Assembly: GCF_014356525.2 (NCBI RefSeq)
Contig: NC_052508.1
Span: 47,223,858 to 47,287,857, forward strand
Source of the DNA: Nilaparvata lugens
Taxonomy: Eukaryota; Arthropoda; Insecta; Hemiptera; Delphacidae
Reading direction: 5' to 3'
Length of the DNA stretch: 64,000 nt
Part shown: positions 12,343 to 23,100 of the stretch, piece by piece
Position numbering within the stretch: position 1 is the first letter of the stretch
Layout of the letters: the number at the start of each line of letters is the position of its first letter
Translations under genes and position numbers: made by a program
The notes under the pieces: generated by a model
The model's input: the letters and a program-made list of their open reading frames with translations, nothing else
Database searches by the model: none
Told to the model about the DNA's origin: nothing

Positions 12343-12614
12343 GGCCCCTGTTTCATAAAAACTTAGAAGTCCTGTAATACAGGAGTGCATTCGTGTGACG
12401 TCAGAACAGGTAGGGCTCCTACACCACTAAAAATTCGTTGAATTCAGCTGATCTATATCAGGTAGTGTTTCTATTGGTTTAGGAGCCCTACCTGTGCTGA
12501 CGTCACACGAATGCACTATGGCTTTGTTTACGGAGGTAGTGCTTTATTGAGCATGTAATTGAATTGGTGATTCTCCTGTATTACAGGACTTGTAACTTTT
12601 ATGAAACAGGCCCC
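12343..12614. mobile_element. Fold-back MITE, about 272 bp
   Basis: The termini CCTGTTTCATAAAA and TTTTATGAAACAGG are perfect inverted repeats. The complementarity continues inward through AGTCCTGTAATACAGGAG and then through CATTCGTGTGACGTCA and AGGTAGGGCTCCTA, so most of the element is one large palindrome with a short unpaired centre. It has no coding capacity and interrupts repeat A: copy 2 of the repeat reads CCAGGCCGGTAAATTT at the matching place. The precise target duplication cannot be settled because the flanks are C/G-rich and have changed. Perfect TGACGTCA octamers lie in both arms (12396-12403 and 12498-12505). Confidence 0.8.
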
Positions 12615-12696
12615 AGATAGGTAAAATTTTTACGGCCCTGTAAAATAACCTTGAAGTCAGCTGATTCTGATTTGATGTGAACGTGTTTACAAAATA

Positions 12697-13458
12697 CCGG
12701 GTGCTTCAAAAGAATGTATACACACTTTAAACAATCGTAGTTTTACCGCTCTACAAGGCTAATTTTATATTTCTTCGCCAGGTGGCAGCATAATCGTCCC
12801 TCTATGTTATATTGTTAGTTGGAATTTGTAATATCAACATGGCGGACGTACGTTTGAGTTTTGAAGAACGTAATCAGGTTATTAAGTGTTACTGGAAATT
12901 TGAGAATGTAAATGAAGTTCAAAGACTGTGAAGAAGGGAGTATGATACAGAACCACCTTCAAGGTTAAAAGTTACAATTAACAATTACACGCATATGAGA
13001 CAAATTTGAAGTTCTTGGAACAGTGTGTGATGTGCATAAAGGGCATTCAGGTCGACCTAGAACAGCCTTGGACCTTTTCGATTGGAAGGCACTGTAACTG
13101 GTATTAATTACCTAACAATGCTTGCTGATTCCATATTTCCTGCCATTCGTGCATTATACGGTAATTATAATTTTTATCTCCAACAAGATGGTGCCCCGCC
13201 GCACTATCACAGGGACTTACGAGCTTACCTGGATCAAAATTTTCCAGGCCAGTGGATAGGACGCAGGGGGCCAATCGAGTTTCCAGCACGCTCTCCAGAC
13301 CTTACACCACTGGATTCCTTCTTATGGGGCACAGTAAAAGATGAGGTGCACAAACGTAAACCACGTAACCTAGACATTCTTTGGAATGAGATTCAAGCAG
13401 TGTGTAGAGAAATCTCATTGGACGTTCAAAGTGTGTATACATTTTTTGAAGCACCCGG
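12697..13458 (+). mobile_element. Deleted mariner/Tc1-type DNA transposon
   Basis: Inverted termini CCGGGTGCTTCAAAAGAATG at the left and the complementary CATTTTTTGAAGCACCCGG at the right extend about 32 bp and are flanked by TA on both sides (12695-12696 and 13459-13460), the hallmark of Tc1/mariner insertion. The 762-bp length is well below the roughly 1.2-1.3 kb usual for autonomous members. The missing part is internal, near 13062-13085, where the transposase helix-turn-helix region jumps to its C-terminal catalytic half. The uninterrupted TA target is seen in repeat A copy 2 at 27326-27327. Confidence 0.88.
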
Positions 13459-13468
13459 TAGTTTATGA
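12839..13468 (+). pseudogene. Broken mariner/Tc1-type transposase
   Basis: The start is the ATG at 12839 (MADVRLSFEER...), followed by a helix-turn-helix-like region. A TGA interrupts it after QRL (about 12929), and a frameshift lies near 12965-13000. A GHSGRPRTA motif, the linker typical of this insect transposase family, appears at about 13035-13065 in another frame. From 13082 the frame is open and contains QQDGAPPHYH (second catalytic Asp) and SPDLTPLDSFLWG (third catalytic Asp region). The first catalytic Asp lies in the deleted segment, so the protein cannot act even without the stop. The stop codon ending the frame (13466-13468) lies just outside the right terminus. In intact relatives the enzyme cuts and pastes the element at TA sites in the nucleus. 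Confidence 0.85.
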
Positions 13469-13722
13469 GACTGGATCAGTTTATGCTTCTAGAATTGAAT
13501 AAAGTATTTTGCAATAAGATAGTATCATTTTATTTGGATGAATGAAATACAAATAAGATATCATAAACTATAAAAATCCAATTTTCAGAGTATAATAAAA
13601 TCTAACCTCAAACCTCATAGTACTACGTTTATCACGAAACCTGGTGGATAATTTTGGAACTACTCGGGCAATATCCATGGTGCTGAACGTTTTTACAAAT
13701 TAATAGTTCATGAAACGGAATG

Positions 13723-15059
13723 GTTCGCCATCAAATTTGTGAATTTCGACATGTGAGTTCATTTGAGAAATTATTTAGGAGGGCCCTCAGTGCTTCGAAT
13801 TAACATAATCTATAAAAGCCAGCTCGTTGGAAGGTTGTTTAAATATTAAAAAGTAACATTAAAACTTGCGCAAATATAAAACATGAAGGGAATATTTTCT
13901 AAGAAACGTTTATGAGATTACTATTTTAATATGCACAGAGGGAATATCTATTAATATTTGATTTATTGTAATTACACGCTCACTTATATATTTTTATCAT
14001 TAATTTATTAGATTTTTTACAATGCTCACGTTCATAAGATAAATTGATTTATCTAATTTCCACCAGAGGCCAAACCCAAGCCCTGAGAAATATATATATA
14101 TATATTTAATTTTTTATATTAATTTGGAGAGAAGATTTATTAAATTTTTATTCAACAAGTAACAGCAAGTCAACAATTGAGCTATACAATTTGAAAGAAT
14201 ATTTGCTGATTAAAGAAGCACATGGTAATAATTCGTGCTAAGAAACAGAGTTGTGAGCTATCTGTGATATTTTTTGATATATATTTATTCTCATATTATT
14301 TTTAAATTTGTTGCCCTATATTTTTATTTATTGCTTGTTGAATTTTTCATGTAATTATGTGTTTTATGTTTATTGAATGGTGTACCCTTCATTTATTACC
14401 CTATCTCCATGAATGAAAAATCTTGTTATATTATATTTTATTGTTATTGTTGACATATTATTGAAATTATCAACCAACTGTATCCTTCACCGAATAAGTT
14501 GGATCAATCAGCGATATACAGCAGTGATTGTTAAATCTTTGGAAATAATACGTTCCCGAGGTTTATTTAAATTATCCAGGACCAGCACATCTGATTTGAA
14601 GAAACTCAAAGGTCATAGTATTAAGTTGCAGCATTAATAGAATTTATAAGGTATTCTGATAGAGTGTCGCCTTTGATTTCGCTCAGTATCATTTTTCATT
14701 GCTGACCACTTTGGTGAATGGTGGCGAGTGGCATTGGTGGCAATACCGCATTGTCTAGTACGATAATCAGAGCCCTTATATCTGTCTACCTCTACTGCAT
14801 CTATATCTGTGGAGTCCACCAAATCAGTCACAAAACTGTGAACTGTTAAAGTGGCCGACGTTTGCAGCCAGCAAAATCAGAGAATTGTTTGAGCTCCTAG
14901 AAGGGCTGGTAAGAAACTGGTACTATTTTTCTTTCAGGATTCACAAAAAATATTATATATAATATTCATTCTATTGACATTTAGACTGAATTTAAAATAA
15001 TTCTGTTGTGGAATGGTTGAAATATTTATTATCAGCATTAAAAATACTAAAGATTTGCA
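13723..15059. other. 1.3 kb without a recognised gene
   Basis: AT-rich DNA with a short (TA)n run near 14092-14105. A 74-residue plus frame at 14413-14637 has no recognisable motif. I see nothing else that can be supported. Confidence 0.4.
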
Positions 15060-15157
15060 CAAACAAACATTTTATTTGGTATAGGACATGTTCACCGTCT
15101 ATTACTGACTTTTCACATTCTATGGTAACTGTAGAAAAAATTTAATGTGCAATACGT
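15060..15157 (+). repeat. Repeat A, copy 2, left part
   Basis: This segment matches 12050-12147 (for example ATGGTAACTGTAG and AAATTTAATGTG) and stops exactly at the left end of the long-LTR retrotransposon. Its last four bases, ACGT, are the left target duplication. The repeat resumes at 26926. Confidence 0.7.
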
Positions 15158-17444
15158 TGTCACGTGGTAAATTAATACCACCAAATATTTTTTAAAATGA
15201 ACCAATGAAATATAATAGAACTATAAAATTGGAAAGAAGGTTAGACCTAGTCAAAGGATAAATCAACTCAAATCAAGTATTATTAGCGATTAGGAGTAAT
15301 AGCATTATCAACAATGATAAGAAAACATGTATAATTGTGTTTTAATAATTATGAGAACTCATTGGTAAGATCAAAAAATTATAAAGCGGCTTACTTATTA
15401 TTGGCGGATTATAAAAAATAAAATGCATGAACATTGAGGTTAGAATTATTTTGTTTACATTTTGAAAAGAGTTAGTCGATCTTGGATAAATCGATAATTA
15501 TTAGAATCAATACTGAACAAATCAGCTGATTATTCGATCAACCCATATGACAGGTTGAATTATATAAAATTGACTCATAAAGGATATATTATGTATACTA
15601 AAGGAAGACGATGTGTAGAAATACGAACATCCATTATTTCTGTATAAATATTTATTATAATCTAAAAAAGCATGATAAATCAAGAGTATACAAAACTCAT
15701 ATAAAAACTAAATGTATTAACATCGCATGTTAGGATTTATTTATGAAATCAATTTAAGATAAACACTCCATACATTTGTATAAAAACTCTTTTTTAGTTA
15801 ATTTTTTCTATTATAAAGCCGAGGAAGCCCTGATTCCCAAGGCAACCAATTGCATTGAGTTTATTAAATTGAAGGCCAATCAGAGAGTAGCTTACAGAAT
15901 TATTCGTGGAAGAGACAAATTTTTCTGAAAACCTCCTTCTTCTGGCTTAAGATCCCGACCTGAGAGGATGCATATGGAGTTTAGGGTTCTTTTTTCCTCT
16001 TTTTAAAATTTTAAAAATTATTAAGCCAAACCCTTTTTTAATGTAAAGTATTTGTATTAAATGTTCAATTATCTGTGAACTCAGTGCTGTCAAAGAGTTC
16101 GTGATTTGTAACTATTCCCCATAAATATATCTTTAATTCGGAAAGGAACTTATAAGAATCTGGATCACGCGTTAGCCCAGCAGTGACGAAAAGGAGCCAA
16201 CCTAATTAATTATTGGAAATAATTAATTCAATCCACGGGACCATCAAAAACTTCAATTCAGTGAGTGATAATTCAAACGAGCTCGTTTTTTCTACATTCA
16301 GTGGGGTAATTAATAAAAAAGCGCTATTCAAATTAACTTGAATTAAATTAAAAATCACCACGTGTTGAATAATATCACATAGTTCATAAGAACATTTTAT
16401 AAATTTATTTAATATATGTAGGAAGCTTACTTCCATGCACAGCCCGAATCCATATAAATCCCTGAGATCTCATGTTTGAATAATAATTTATTAAATATTA
16501 ATTTTGTTAATTGAACAAAGTATACCATATCAAACTTATAGACCGAACAGGTTTTTATTGGCAGAATTTTGTATTGACTGGAAGTATAAATATCAGTATT
16601 AAATATAATATATTTATGAATTTGAAACACACTATTGTGAATATTAGCGAAACCTGTGATAATCACTCAGATTCTAGAAAACATTTATTTAAGTAAATTA
16701 TAGATATATCGAATATTTTATGCACATATTTTTTATGGGAATATATTTTGTGTTTTATGTCAGCATACAAACTCATAGAATTTTTTATTATATCCTAACT
16801 CATCTCGTGATATACAGTTTGAGCTGTTTTAATACCAACAAATCCTCAGCAGCACTTAAAATTGTTGAATCAAATAACATTAATCTTGTTCAGAGCACTC
16901 AATATTTATCATCCTTTGATGATATTCATTTTATCTGCCAGAACAAGTATATTCAAAAATTATATTAATAAGGTTCCAGTTATATCATATAAGGATCCAG
17001 AGAGCTTCAAGAACTGGCGTTGTAAGTTCTAAGGAATTTTGAAAGGGTATATTGGTGAATACTTGTATTCACGACGAGCGTCTTAAGAATCAACTAAAAA
17101 CAACTATAGTTGGTCCTTATCATTCTCTAGTGGTACATGGTTACTGATAATCAGTCATCAAATATTCTTTTAATTTCCTCACTGGTATTCTTCAAGAACT
17201 TCACAGAAGCAGCGGTAAGAACTATTAATCACAGGTCGTTGAACCTTATGGTGGTTACTTATATTTGTAAAATTCATGTATCTACCACTGAGCTAGAGCT
17301 GAGGTTTGAACCCAGTAATTTTGCGAGCCGGACGGCCTTAATTTTTTGTGAATTTATTTGCAAAAGAGGGAATTTAGCGATTGCTCTTATAAATATCAGA
17401 AACATCGTATCATCTGTGAAGGATTTACAATTAACAACTTCACA
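15158..17444 (+). repeat. 5' LTR of the gypsy-type element
   Basis: This 2,287-bp repeat starts TG and ends CA and aligns end to end with 24642-26925, with roughly 20-25 substitutions and a few 1-2 bp indels by eye (for example a 2-bp indel in the T run near 15189). It is AT-rich with many TATA-like words, so I do not pick a promoter or poly(A) site. A predicted 123-residue frame at 17137-17508 runs past its end and is not believed coding. Near 17278-17310 the complement of TAGCTCAGTGGTAG, a tRNA D-arm-like motif, is seen. Confidence 0.92.
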
Positions 17445-18064
17445 TAATATGGCACCCAACCAGTGGAGCGTGATGAAAAGCTTACCTACTCAATCTTACT
17501 ATCAATGATTAATGAAATTATTGATAAAACTGAAAACTGCAAGAAGTATAATCTGAAGTCGATTCGACAAGATATATCTGATGATCTATTGTAAGTTTCT
17601 GGCTAAAATAATTGAGTTGCTCTTCAAATTAAAATTTTTCAAGCTGCATAAATACAGACAAACTGTATCACACGAGTTGATAACATAATTCTCATAATAG
17701 AGAAAAAATTGGATGGAAATTTCCATAAAAGTCTATAGTAAAATTTTGATTTTGATTTTTTGAATCTAGATATTGTATGCTGACCAGGGTATAGATTATT
17801 TGAAATATAATCGCATAGCTATTAGTAAGGAAGATAAAACCCTACCTAAAATTTTAAGAACTATATTAGCGTAATCTATCTATGTTGATAAGCGTACCTG
17901 TAGCACTCGAAGGTCTTTTCGTAATATATGTACATGACACTTGAAACTTTTAACACCACACAATTTTACCAAGAATAGGCACTATCACTGAATCCATTTT
18001 AATATTCCTGAAATTTGGTAGTACACTTGGCTATTTACTCGAAGTATTCCATAATAACGTCACC
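17445..18064 (+). other. Retrotransposon leader (5' untranslated)
   Basis: This 620-bp segment lies between the 5' LTR and the gag ATG. It opens with the primer-binding-site candidate and is otherwise AT-rich, with no open frame of note. In this element class it would carry packaging and dimerisation signals, which cannot be recognised by eye. Confidence 0.7.
17450..17466 (+). promoter_or_regulatory. Primer-binding site candidate
   Basis: TGGCACCCAACCAGTGG begins five bases after the 5' LTR. TGG is the complement of a tRNA CCA end, and TGGCxCCCAAC resembles the lysine-tRNA primer site used by several insect gypsy elements, though with mismatches further in. The related copy at 54256-54275 preserves CACCCAACCAGTGGGG at the same place, which supports function. 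Confidence 0.6.
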
Positions 18065-20146
18065 ATGAACCAGTCGCCAGCTAACTCGCAAATCTCCTAC
18101 TTCAGCGACCACCCCCAAAACTATGTAGCTACGACACCGGCCAATCAACAACCACAGGACAATGCCGCGGAGACCCCACGAGAGAGAGAGGGAGGCAGCA
18201 TATGCTCCATCAATTTCGACCCGCAAAACTTGGCCCAATTGTCTTCTACGAAGATTGATAACGTCGTCGATGCGATTAATTCCGATGAGAGTCCGGTTGA
18301 GGGAGATGAGGGAGTGAGGGCGTCCAACCCGGTACCGGCGTCTTCGCAGATCGCTCCAAGCATCGCCGAGGGAACGGAGAGTGCCGCCACCCAGTCGCCA
18401 TCTGACATGACCAGTCAACCGCCAGCCGCCACCAACCTGGAAAAACGCAATACAACATTAGACTCTTCAGTCGGTTACATTACCAATCTTATGGCAAATG
18501 AGTCTACAAACGAAATACAACTCATGTTCAGTCAACTCTTAGCAGGACAAGCTAAAGGAGCGGAAACAGCCCGGGAAAACAGCAAAACTATCAAAATAAT
18601 CCAGGACAAATTGGAGGAAAATGCCAAAGTCCTACAAGAAGAGATCAAAACAGTCAGACAGGATGTCAAAGCTATGGATGAAAAATTTTCTAGCTTCAGG
18701 GAGGATGTGAGAAATATAATAGACACCAAAATAGATATGCAATCTGCAGTCATCAAAAAACTAGAAACTCGTATAGATGACGTCACCTGTCAAATAAATG
18801 AATGGTTGGATGACGTACCAAAGGAAGTTGAAAAACAGGTGGACGTATTGGGTAAGGAGCTAGGCACCACTATCATGGGAACTGTCATGGGAAAGGTGTT
18901 AGCAAATAAGGGCGAGATAGAGTCGAAAGTGGAGGAAAATAATAAGAAAATAGTAGAGATAGTTAAGGAGCAGAGTAACGTGCAGACAGGCATAGCGAAT
19001 TTAGAGGAAGAGGGGGCAAAATCACGTGAGAGATACGGCATGTTGGAGAATGCTATAGGCGGACAGCAATTGAAGCTAACCGGATTGTATGACGAAATGA
19101 ATGCAAATAAGAAAATTATGAATGATAAATGGATCGCAAATGAAGTACGAGTCTCCAGAATAGAGACACGTATGGAAAATATCCCAGTCAGTCGAGTGCA
19201 GTATACACCGAATGAAGTAGTAAACGGCACTCAACTTTTTCAAAGTCTTGGAAAATTTGATAATTCCCATCGTCATATGCAACCCAGACCATTCATAGAT
19301 CAAATAAAAGCTATTCAGGAATTGATACCCACCTCTTGGTTAGTATGGCGCTTCCAACTGTCCAGTCTATTACTCGGTGAGCCGCTGATGTTTTTCCAGA
19401 GCCGGATGCGAGATATCAATAGCCTGGAGGACTTCATCTCCCAGTTCCTGCAGCAGTATTGGAGTAAACGTAAACAGATGGACGCACTATCAGAGATCAT
19501 ATCGTGCACATATGATAATAGAGGCAGACAGTCATATACTGAATTTGTAGCTAAGATGATGTGCAAGAATTCGCAACTAGACGAATCTTTGGCGGATACA
19601 TCATTAGCAAATATATTAACAAAAAAGCTTCCTTACAATGTTCACATGACACTAGCAGTATCTTCGATTTCCAGTTGCAAAGAATTAATGGAACATTTAC
19701 ACTGTATCCAATCTGTTACTTCTGAATCCAGTCAGGTAAACGACCGTACAGGAGATTCCAATCATTCTCCTCATCATAATAGCAACAGCTTCAGAAAAAA
19801 TTATAATGGTGAGAATCAAATGTCAAATGTCGGAGCAGACAATCGATATCAAAAATACCCTGAAAATACTAGCAGAGGTCAATCGTTTGAAAATAGTCCT
19901 AGAAATAGATCTCAATATTACAATAGTAAACAACAAGATAGAGGAGCATATTATGATGGCAGAGATCGCTTAAATGGGAACAATTACAAACGAGATGGAG
20001 ATCACAAGAATCAAGGTGAAACACATCAAAATCATAACCGGACAAATACATCTTACACAGTAGCACATACAACAAAAGCAACCCAAAACCAACATGCAAA
20101 TAACCCACCACCAAATCAAGAAATAAGCACTTCTAAAACTACATGA
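18065..20146 (+). CDS. gag: Gag polyprotein of the gypsy-type element
   Basis: This 693-residue frame starts at ATG 18065 in the context CACCATGA, a good insect start. Residues about 1-150 are Ser/Pro/Ala/Thr-rich. Residues about 165-375 are rich in heptad-like Lys/Glu/Ile patterns and probably form a long coiled coil. Residues about 388-550 show the helical gag core (LFQSLGKF, WLVWRFQLSSLL, FISQFLQQYWSK, YTEFVAKM) expected of a capsid-type domain. The last 130 residues are Asn/Gln/His/Arg-rich and basic, probably binding RNA. No CCHC zinc knuckle is present, which is unusual but known in some gypsy lineages. The frame ends at TGA 20144-20146, and the same frame continues open into pol. Gag assembles the particle in which reverse transcription occurs. 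Confidence 0.82.
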   Translation: MNQSPANSQISYFSDHPQNYVATTPANQQPQDNAAETPREREGGSICSINFDPQNLAQLSSTKIDNVVDAINSDESPVEGDEGVRASNPVPASSQIAPSIAEGTESAATQSPSDMTSQPPAATNLEKRNTTLDSSVGYITNLMANESTNEIQLMFSQLLAGQAKGAETARENSKTIKIIQDKLEENAKVLQEEIKTVRQDVKAMDEKFSSFREDVRNIIDTKIDMQSAVIKKLETRIDDVTCQINEWLDDVPKEVEKQVDVLGKELGTTIMGTVMGKVLANKGEIESKVEENNKKIVEIVKEQSNVQTGIANLEEEGAKSRERYGMLENAIGGQQLKLTGLYDEMNANKKIMNDKWIANEVRVSRIETRMENIPVSRVQYTPNEVVNGTQLFQSLGKFDNSHRHMQPRPFIDQIKAIQELIPTSWLVWRFQLSSLLLGEPLMFFQSRMRDINSLEDFISQFLQQYWSKRKQMDALSEIISCTYDNRGRQSYTEFVAKMMCKNSQLDESLADTSLANILTKKLPYNVHMTLAVSSISSCKELMEHLHCIQSVTSESSQVNDRTGDSNHSPHHNSNSFRKNYNGENQMSNVGADNRYQKYPENTSRGQSFENSPRNRSQYYNSKQQDRGAYYDGRDRLNGNNYKRDGDHKNQGETHQNHNRTNTSYTVAHTTKATQNQHANNPPPNQEISTSKTT

Positions 20147-20149
20147 CTA
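20144..20149 (+). promoter_or_regulatory. Gag-pol TGA-CTA junction, possible readthrough site
   Basis: The gag stop is TGA followed by CTA. Downstream of it the same frame stays open through the linker into the protease, with no other stop until 21305. UGA followed by CUA is an established context for stop-codon readthrough in animal and viral mRNAs. Gag-pol expression by readthrough is known in gammaretroviruses; most gypsy elements frameshift or use a single frame. A plain nonsense mutation in a single gag-pol frame is the main alternative. Confidence 0.4.
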
Positions 20150-23100
20150 TATGATACCCCCAAAGCAAAGGATAATTATTCATCTACCAAATTAGAGGAA
20201 CAAGCCAAACCTCTCCACATAGACACCACTTTAAGGGACGATCAGCTTGAAACACTCTTAGAAAACCCTGACGACACCGATGTGACATCAGACGACCAGC
20301 TACAAACTTATATCGAATGCAAATTGTATGGGACTAAACTACAAGCCCTGATTGACAGTGGCTCACAATGCTGTTTATTGCAAGAGGATATGTTTTTAAA
20401 CATCAAAGAAAAACATGCAATAGCTACACTACCTCTTACCAATGTATACATTTCCGGTATTAATCCTGGCAGAAGAATAAGAGTAACCACTCAATGTCTC
20501 TTAGAAGTGGAAATAGAAGGAATTATTTTTGAATATACTTTCCTGGTGTTGCCAGTCAAAGGTCCATCAATGATAATAGGCGCTGATTTCCTACAGTATT
20601 TCCGAACTTGTTTGAATTTCCGTACACTAAAATTCCATGCAAGCCCTGACACCACCACCATCGAAATTATTACACCTCTCAGTTTAAAAAGACATCCTGG
20701 AGAAAATCGGATAGTACAATTTGCATATCACATGGAAGGTGTCCCTAGGACTTGGGGTATTCATGAAATCGAAGAAACCGTGGAGTATTTTGAAGTGTTG
20801 AGTTTAACAACAACAGATGACGGCGTGATTGATAAAGAGGTTTCCTCTGAAGAAATGTTGGAAAGATTATTGGATAAGATAAACTGTTATGCCGAATGGG
20901 ATCTAGATACAAAAAACAGTGTCTCGAAGGTGTTCATTGAAAATAGAGATGTCTTCTCAGAACAACCAGGTCTAGCCAAAGACTTCGAATGCCGACTCAA
21001 AGTCAAACCTCATGAAGCCTATTACCGAAAATCTTATCCAATACCATTTACATACCGTCCGGCAGCTATAGCAGAGATAGACAGAATGTTAGAATTGGGG
21101 ATTATTGAACCATCAAGCTCTCAATATAGCTTACCAATTGTTTGTGTTGCTAAGAAAGACGGTACCGTGAGATTATGTCTGGACGTGCGAGCGCTTAACA
21201 GCATTTTGGAAGATGACCGTGAGAGCCCAGACCAGATAGAACAGGTGCTTCAAACCTTTAGTGGGAAGAATGTATATTCTACAGTTGACCTAAGCGCAGG
21301 CTATTGACAGATCCAGATAGCAGCAGAATCAAGAGATTATCTATCATTCTTATTCAATGGGAGAAATTACCGCTTCACTCGCCTAGCTTTTGGACTGAGG
21401 AACGCCATGGCCATATTTATTCATTGCCTTCGTCAAGCCATAGGAGAAGATGTCACAGATTTCTGCACACTCTACGTGGATGATGGAATTATTTCTTCAG
21501 CAAATATTCAGGACCATTGTCAACACCTAGATATAGTATTTCGTCGCCTCATCAGATGTGGACTCAAATTGAAATTATCAAAATGCGAATTTTTTGCACA
21601 ACAAGTCAAATATTTGGGACATATCATCACCCCGGACGGCATCTCCCAAGATAGCAGTAAATTAGAAGCCATCAGAAAATTCCCTTCACCTGGTAACCGA
21701 AAGCAACTACAGAAATTCATTGGATTTCTTCAATTCTATAGACGTTTCAACAGCCGTATGTCACACTACACTGCCCAATTAAGTCACGTCCTATCTACCA
21801 ACAAAGCATGGAAGTGGACAGAAGCAGAAGAGAAGATATTTCGAGAATTAAAAGAAGCTTTCCTTGAAATAGTTGTACTAAGTCATCCCAATATGAGCCA
21901 GCCATTTTACATAAACGTAGACGCCTCAGATTACGCCATAGGAGCAGAAATATTTCAGAAAAGTGCCGAAGGAGACAAAGGAGTACTAGCTTTTTTCAGT
22001 AAAACCCTAAATCCAGCACATAGACGCTATTCGATTACAAAAAAGGAGTTATTAAGTATAGTAGAAGTCTGTAAAAAATACCGCACGCTGCTGTTGGGAA
22101 ATAAAATTTATATCAATACCGACCACAAAGCTCTCACATTTTTTAAAACAGCTAAATTAAACCACAACAGACTGTCACGATGGTTTCTCGCTCTTCAAGA
22201 GTTTGATCTCGATCTCACCCACTTACCAGGAAAGCAAAACCAAACAGCCGATTTCCTATCCCGTGAACTAGATGCCACCTATTGTAACGACACAAACCTG
22301 AAATGCTATGCAATGGAAATGGACGAAAGCATACCATATCCCGAAAATATCAAACCTAAAATCTACAAGAATACCCTAACACCCAGAAGGATTCAGAATG
22401 TGCAAAAAGAAGACCCCAAGCTATCCCAAATTTTAGAAATACTGGAGGAAGGACCGTCTGAACCGCCCAACTACCTGCGACAGTACACATGATACCGTGG
22501 ATTCCTATTTCACTGCACCACACCACAAGGTTATAACTGGAGAATCATAATACCTAAGGAAATAGCGGAAAAAGTGATTAAGGAAACACACGAGAGAATT
22601 GGCCACTTTGGAGTAAGAAAAACAATATGTACACTAAAAGAAGCCTGTTATCTGAAAGGTATGCACAAAAAGGTAGTCAAAGTGTTAAGAGCATGCGACC
22701 TATGTCAGAAAACCAAACATCTAAAATATCAAGTCAGGGGAGCAATTATACCTATATTGCCGACCGCCCCACTGGAATTAGTATCAGCAGACATTTATGG
22801 TCCTCTACCCCTAGCACAACATGGGAAGAAATATATATTTGTATTAACATGCACATTCTCTAAATACACCATGTTCTTTCCCATCGGTAAGCTAACAGGA
22901 GAAGTCCTAGCAAATTGCATAGTGAACAAGTGGACTCCGCAAGTAGGAAAACCTAAGCGCATTCTATCAGATAATGCATCATATTTTTGTAGCAAACCAT
23001 GGAAAAGAATACTTGACCTGGCTGATATAAAAATATCTCGAACTTCCACATATTCTCTTAGCTCGAACCCTGTGGAGCACCGCATGGCAGAAATCTCACG

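Larger units (their letters stand above)
12050..13722 (+). repeat. Repeat A, copy 1 (carries two insertions)
   Basis: This copy aligns by eye with the split copy 2 (15060-15157 joined to 26926-27724). Shared landmarks are TGGTAACTGTAG, AAATTTAATGTG, CTGCACTCAAGAAACCAT, CGTCATATGGAGGCCGAAA, AACCTTGAAGTCAGCTGATT, TATGCTTCTAGAATTGAATA and TTTATCACGAAACCTGGTGG. Copy 1 lacks about 120 bp present in copy 2 (around 27040-27165) but contains the MITE at 12343-12614 and the mariner-like element at 12697-13458. No protein is encoded by the repeat itself; its class is unknown. Confidence 0.7.

Noticed and set aside
17137..17508. Open frame conserved in all three LTR copies (also 26618-27178 and 53880-54371)
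   Set aside because: Differences between copies are mostly amino-acid-changing, the frame runs out of the LTR into different DNA in each copy, and the two intact LTRs are too similar for their shared frame to mean anything.
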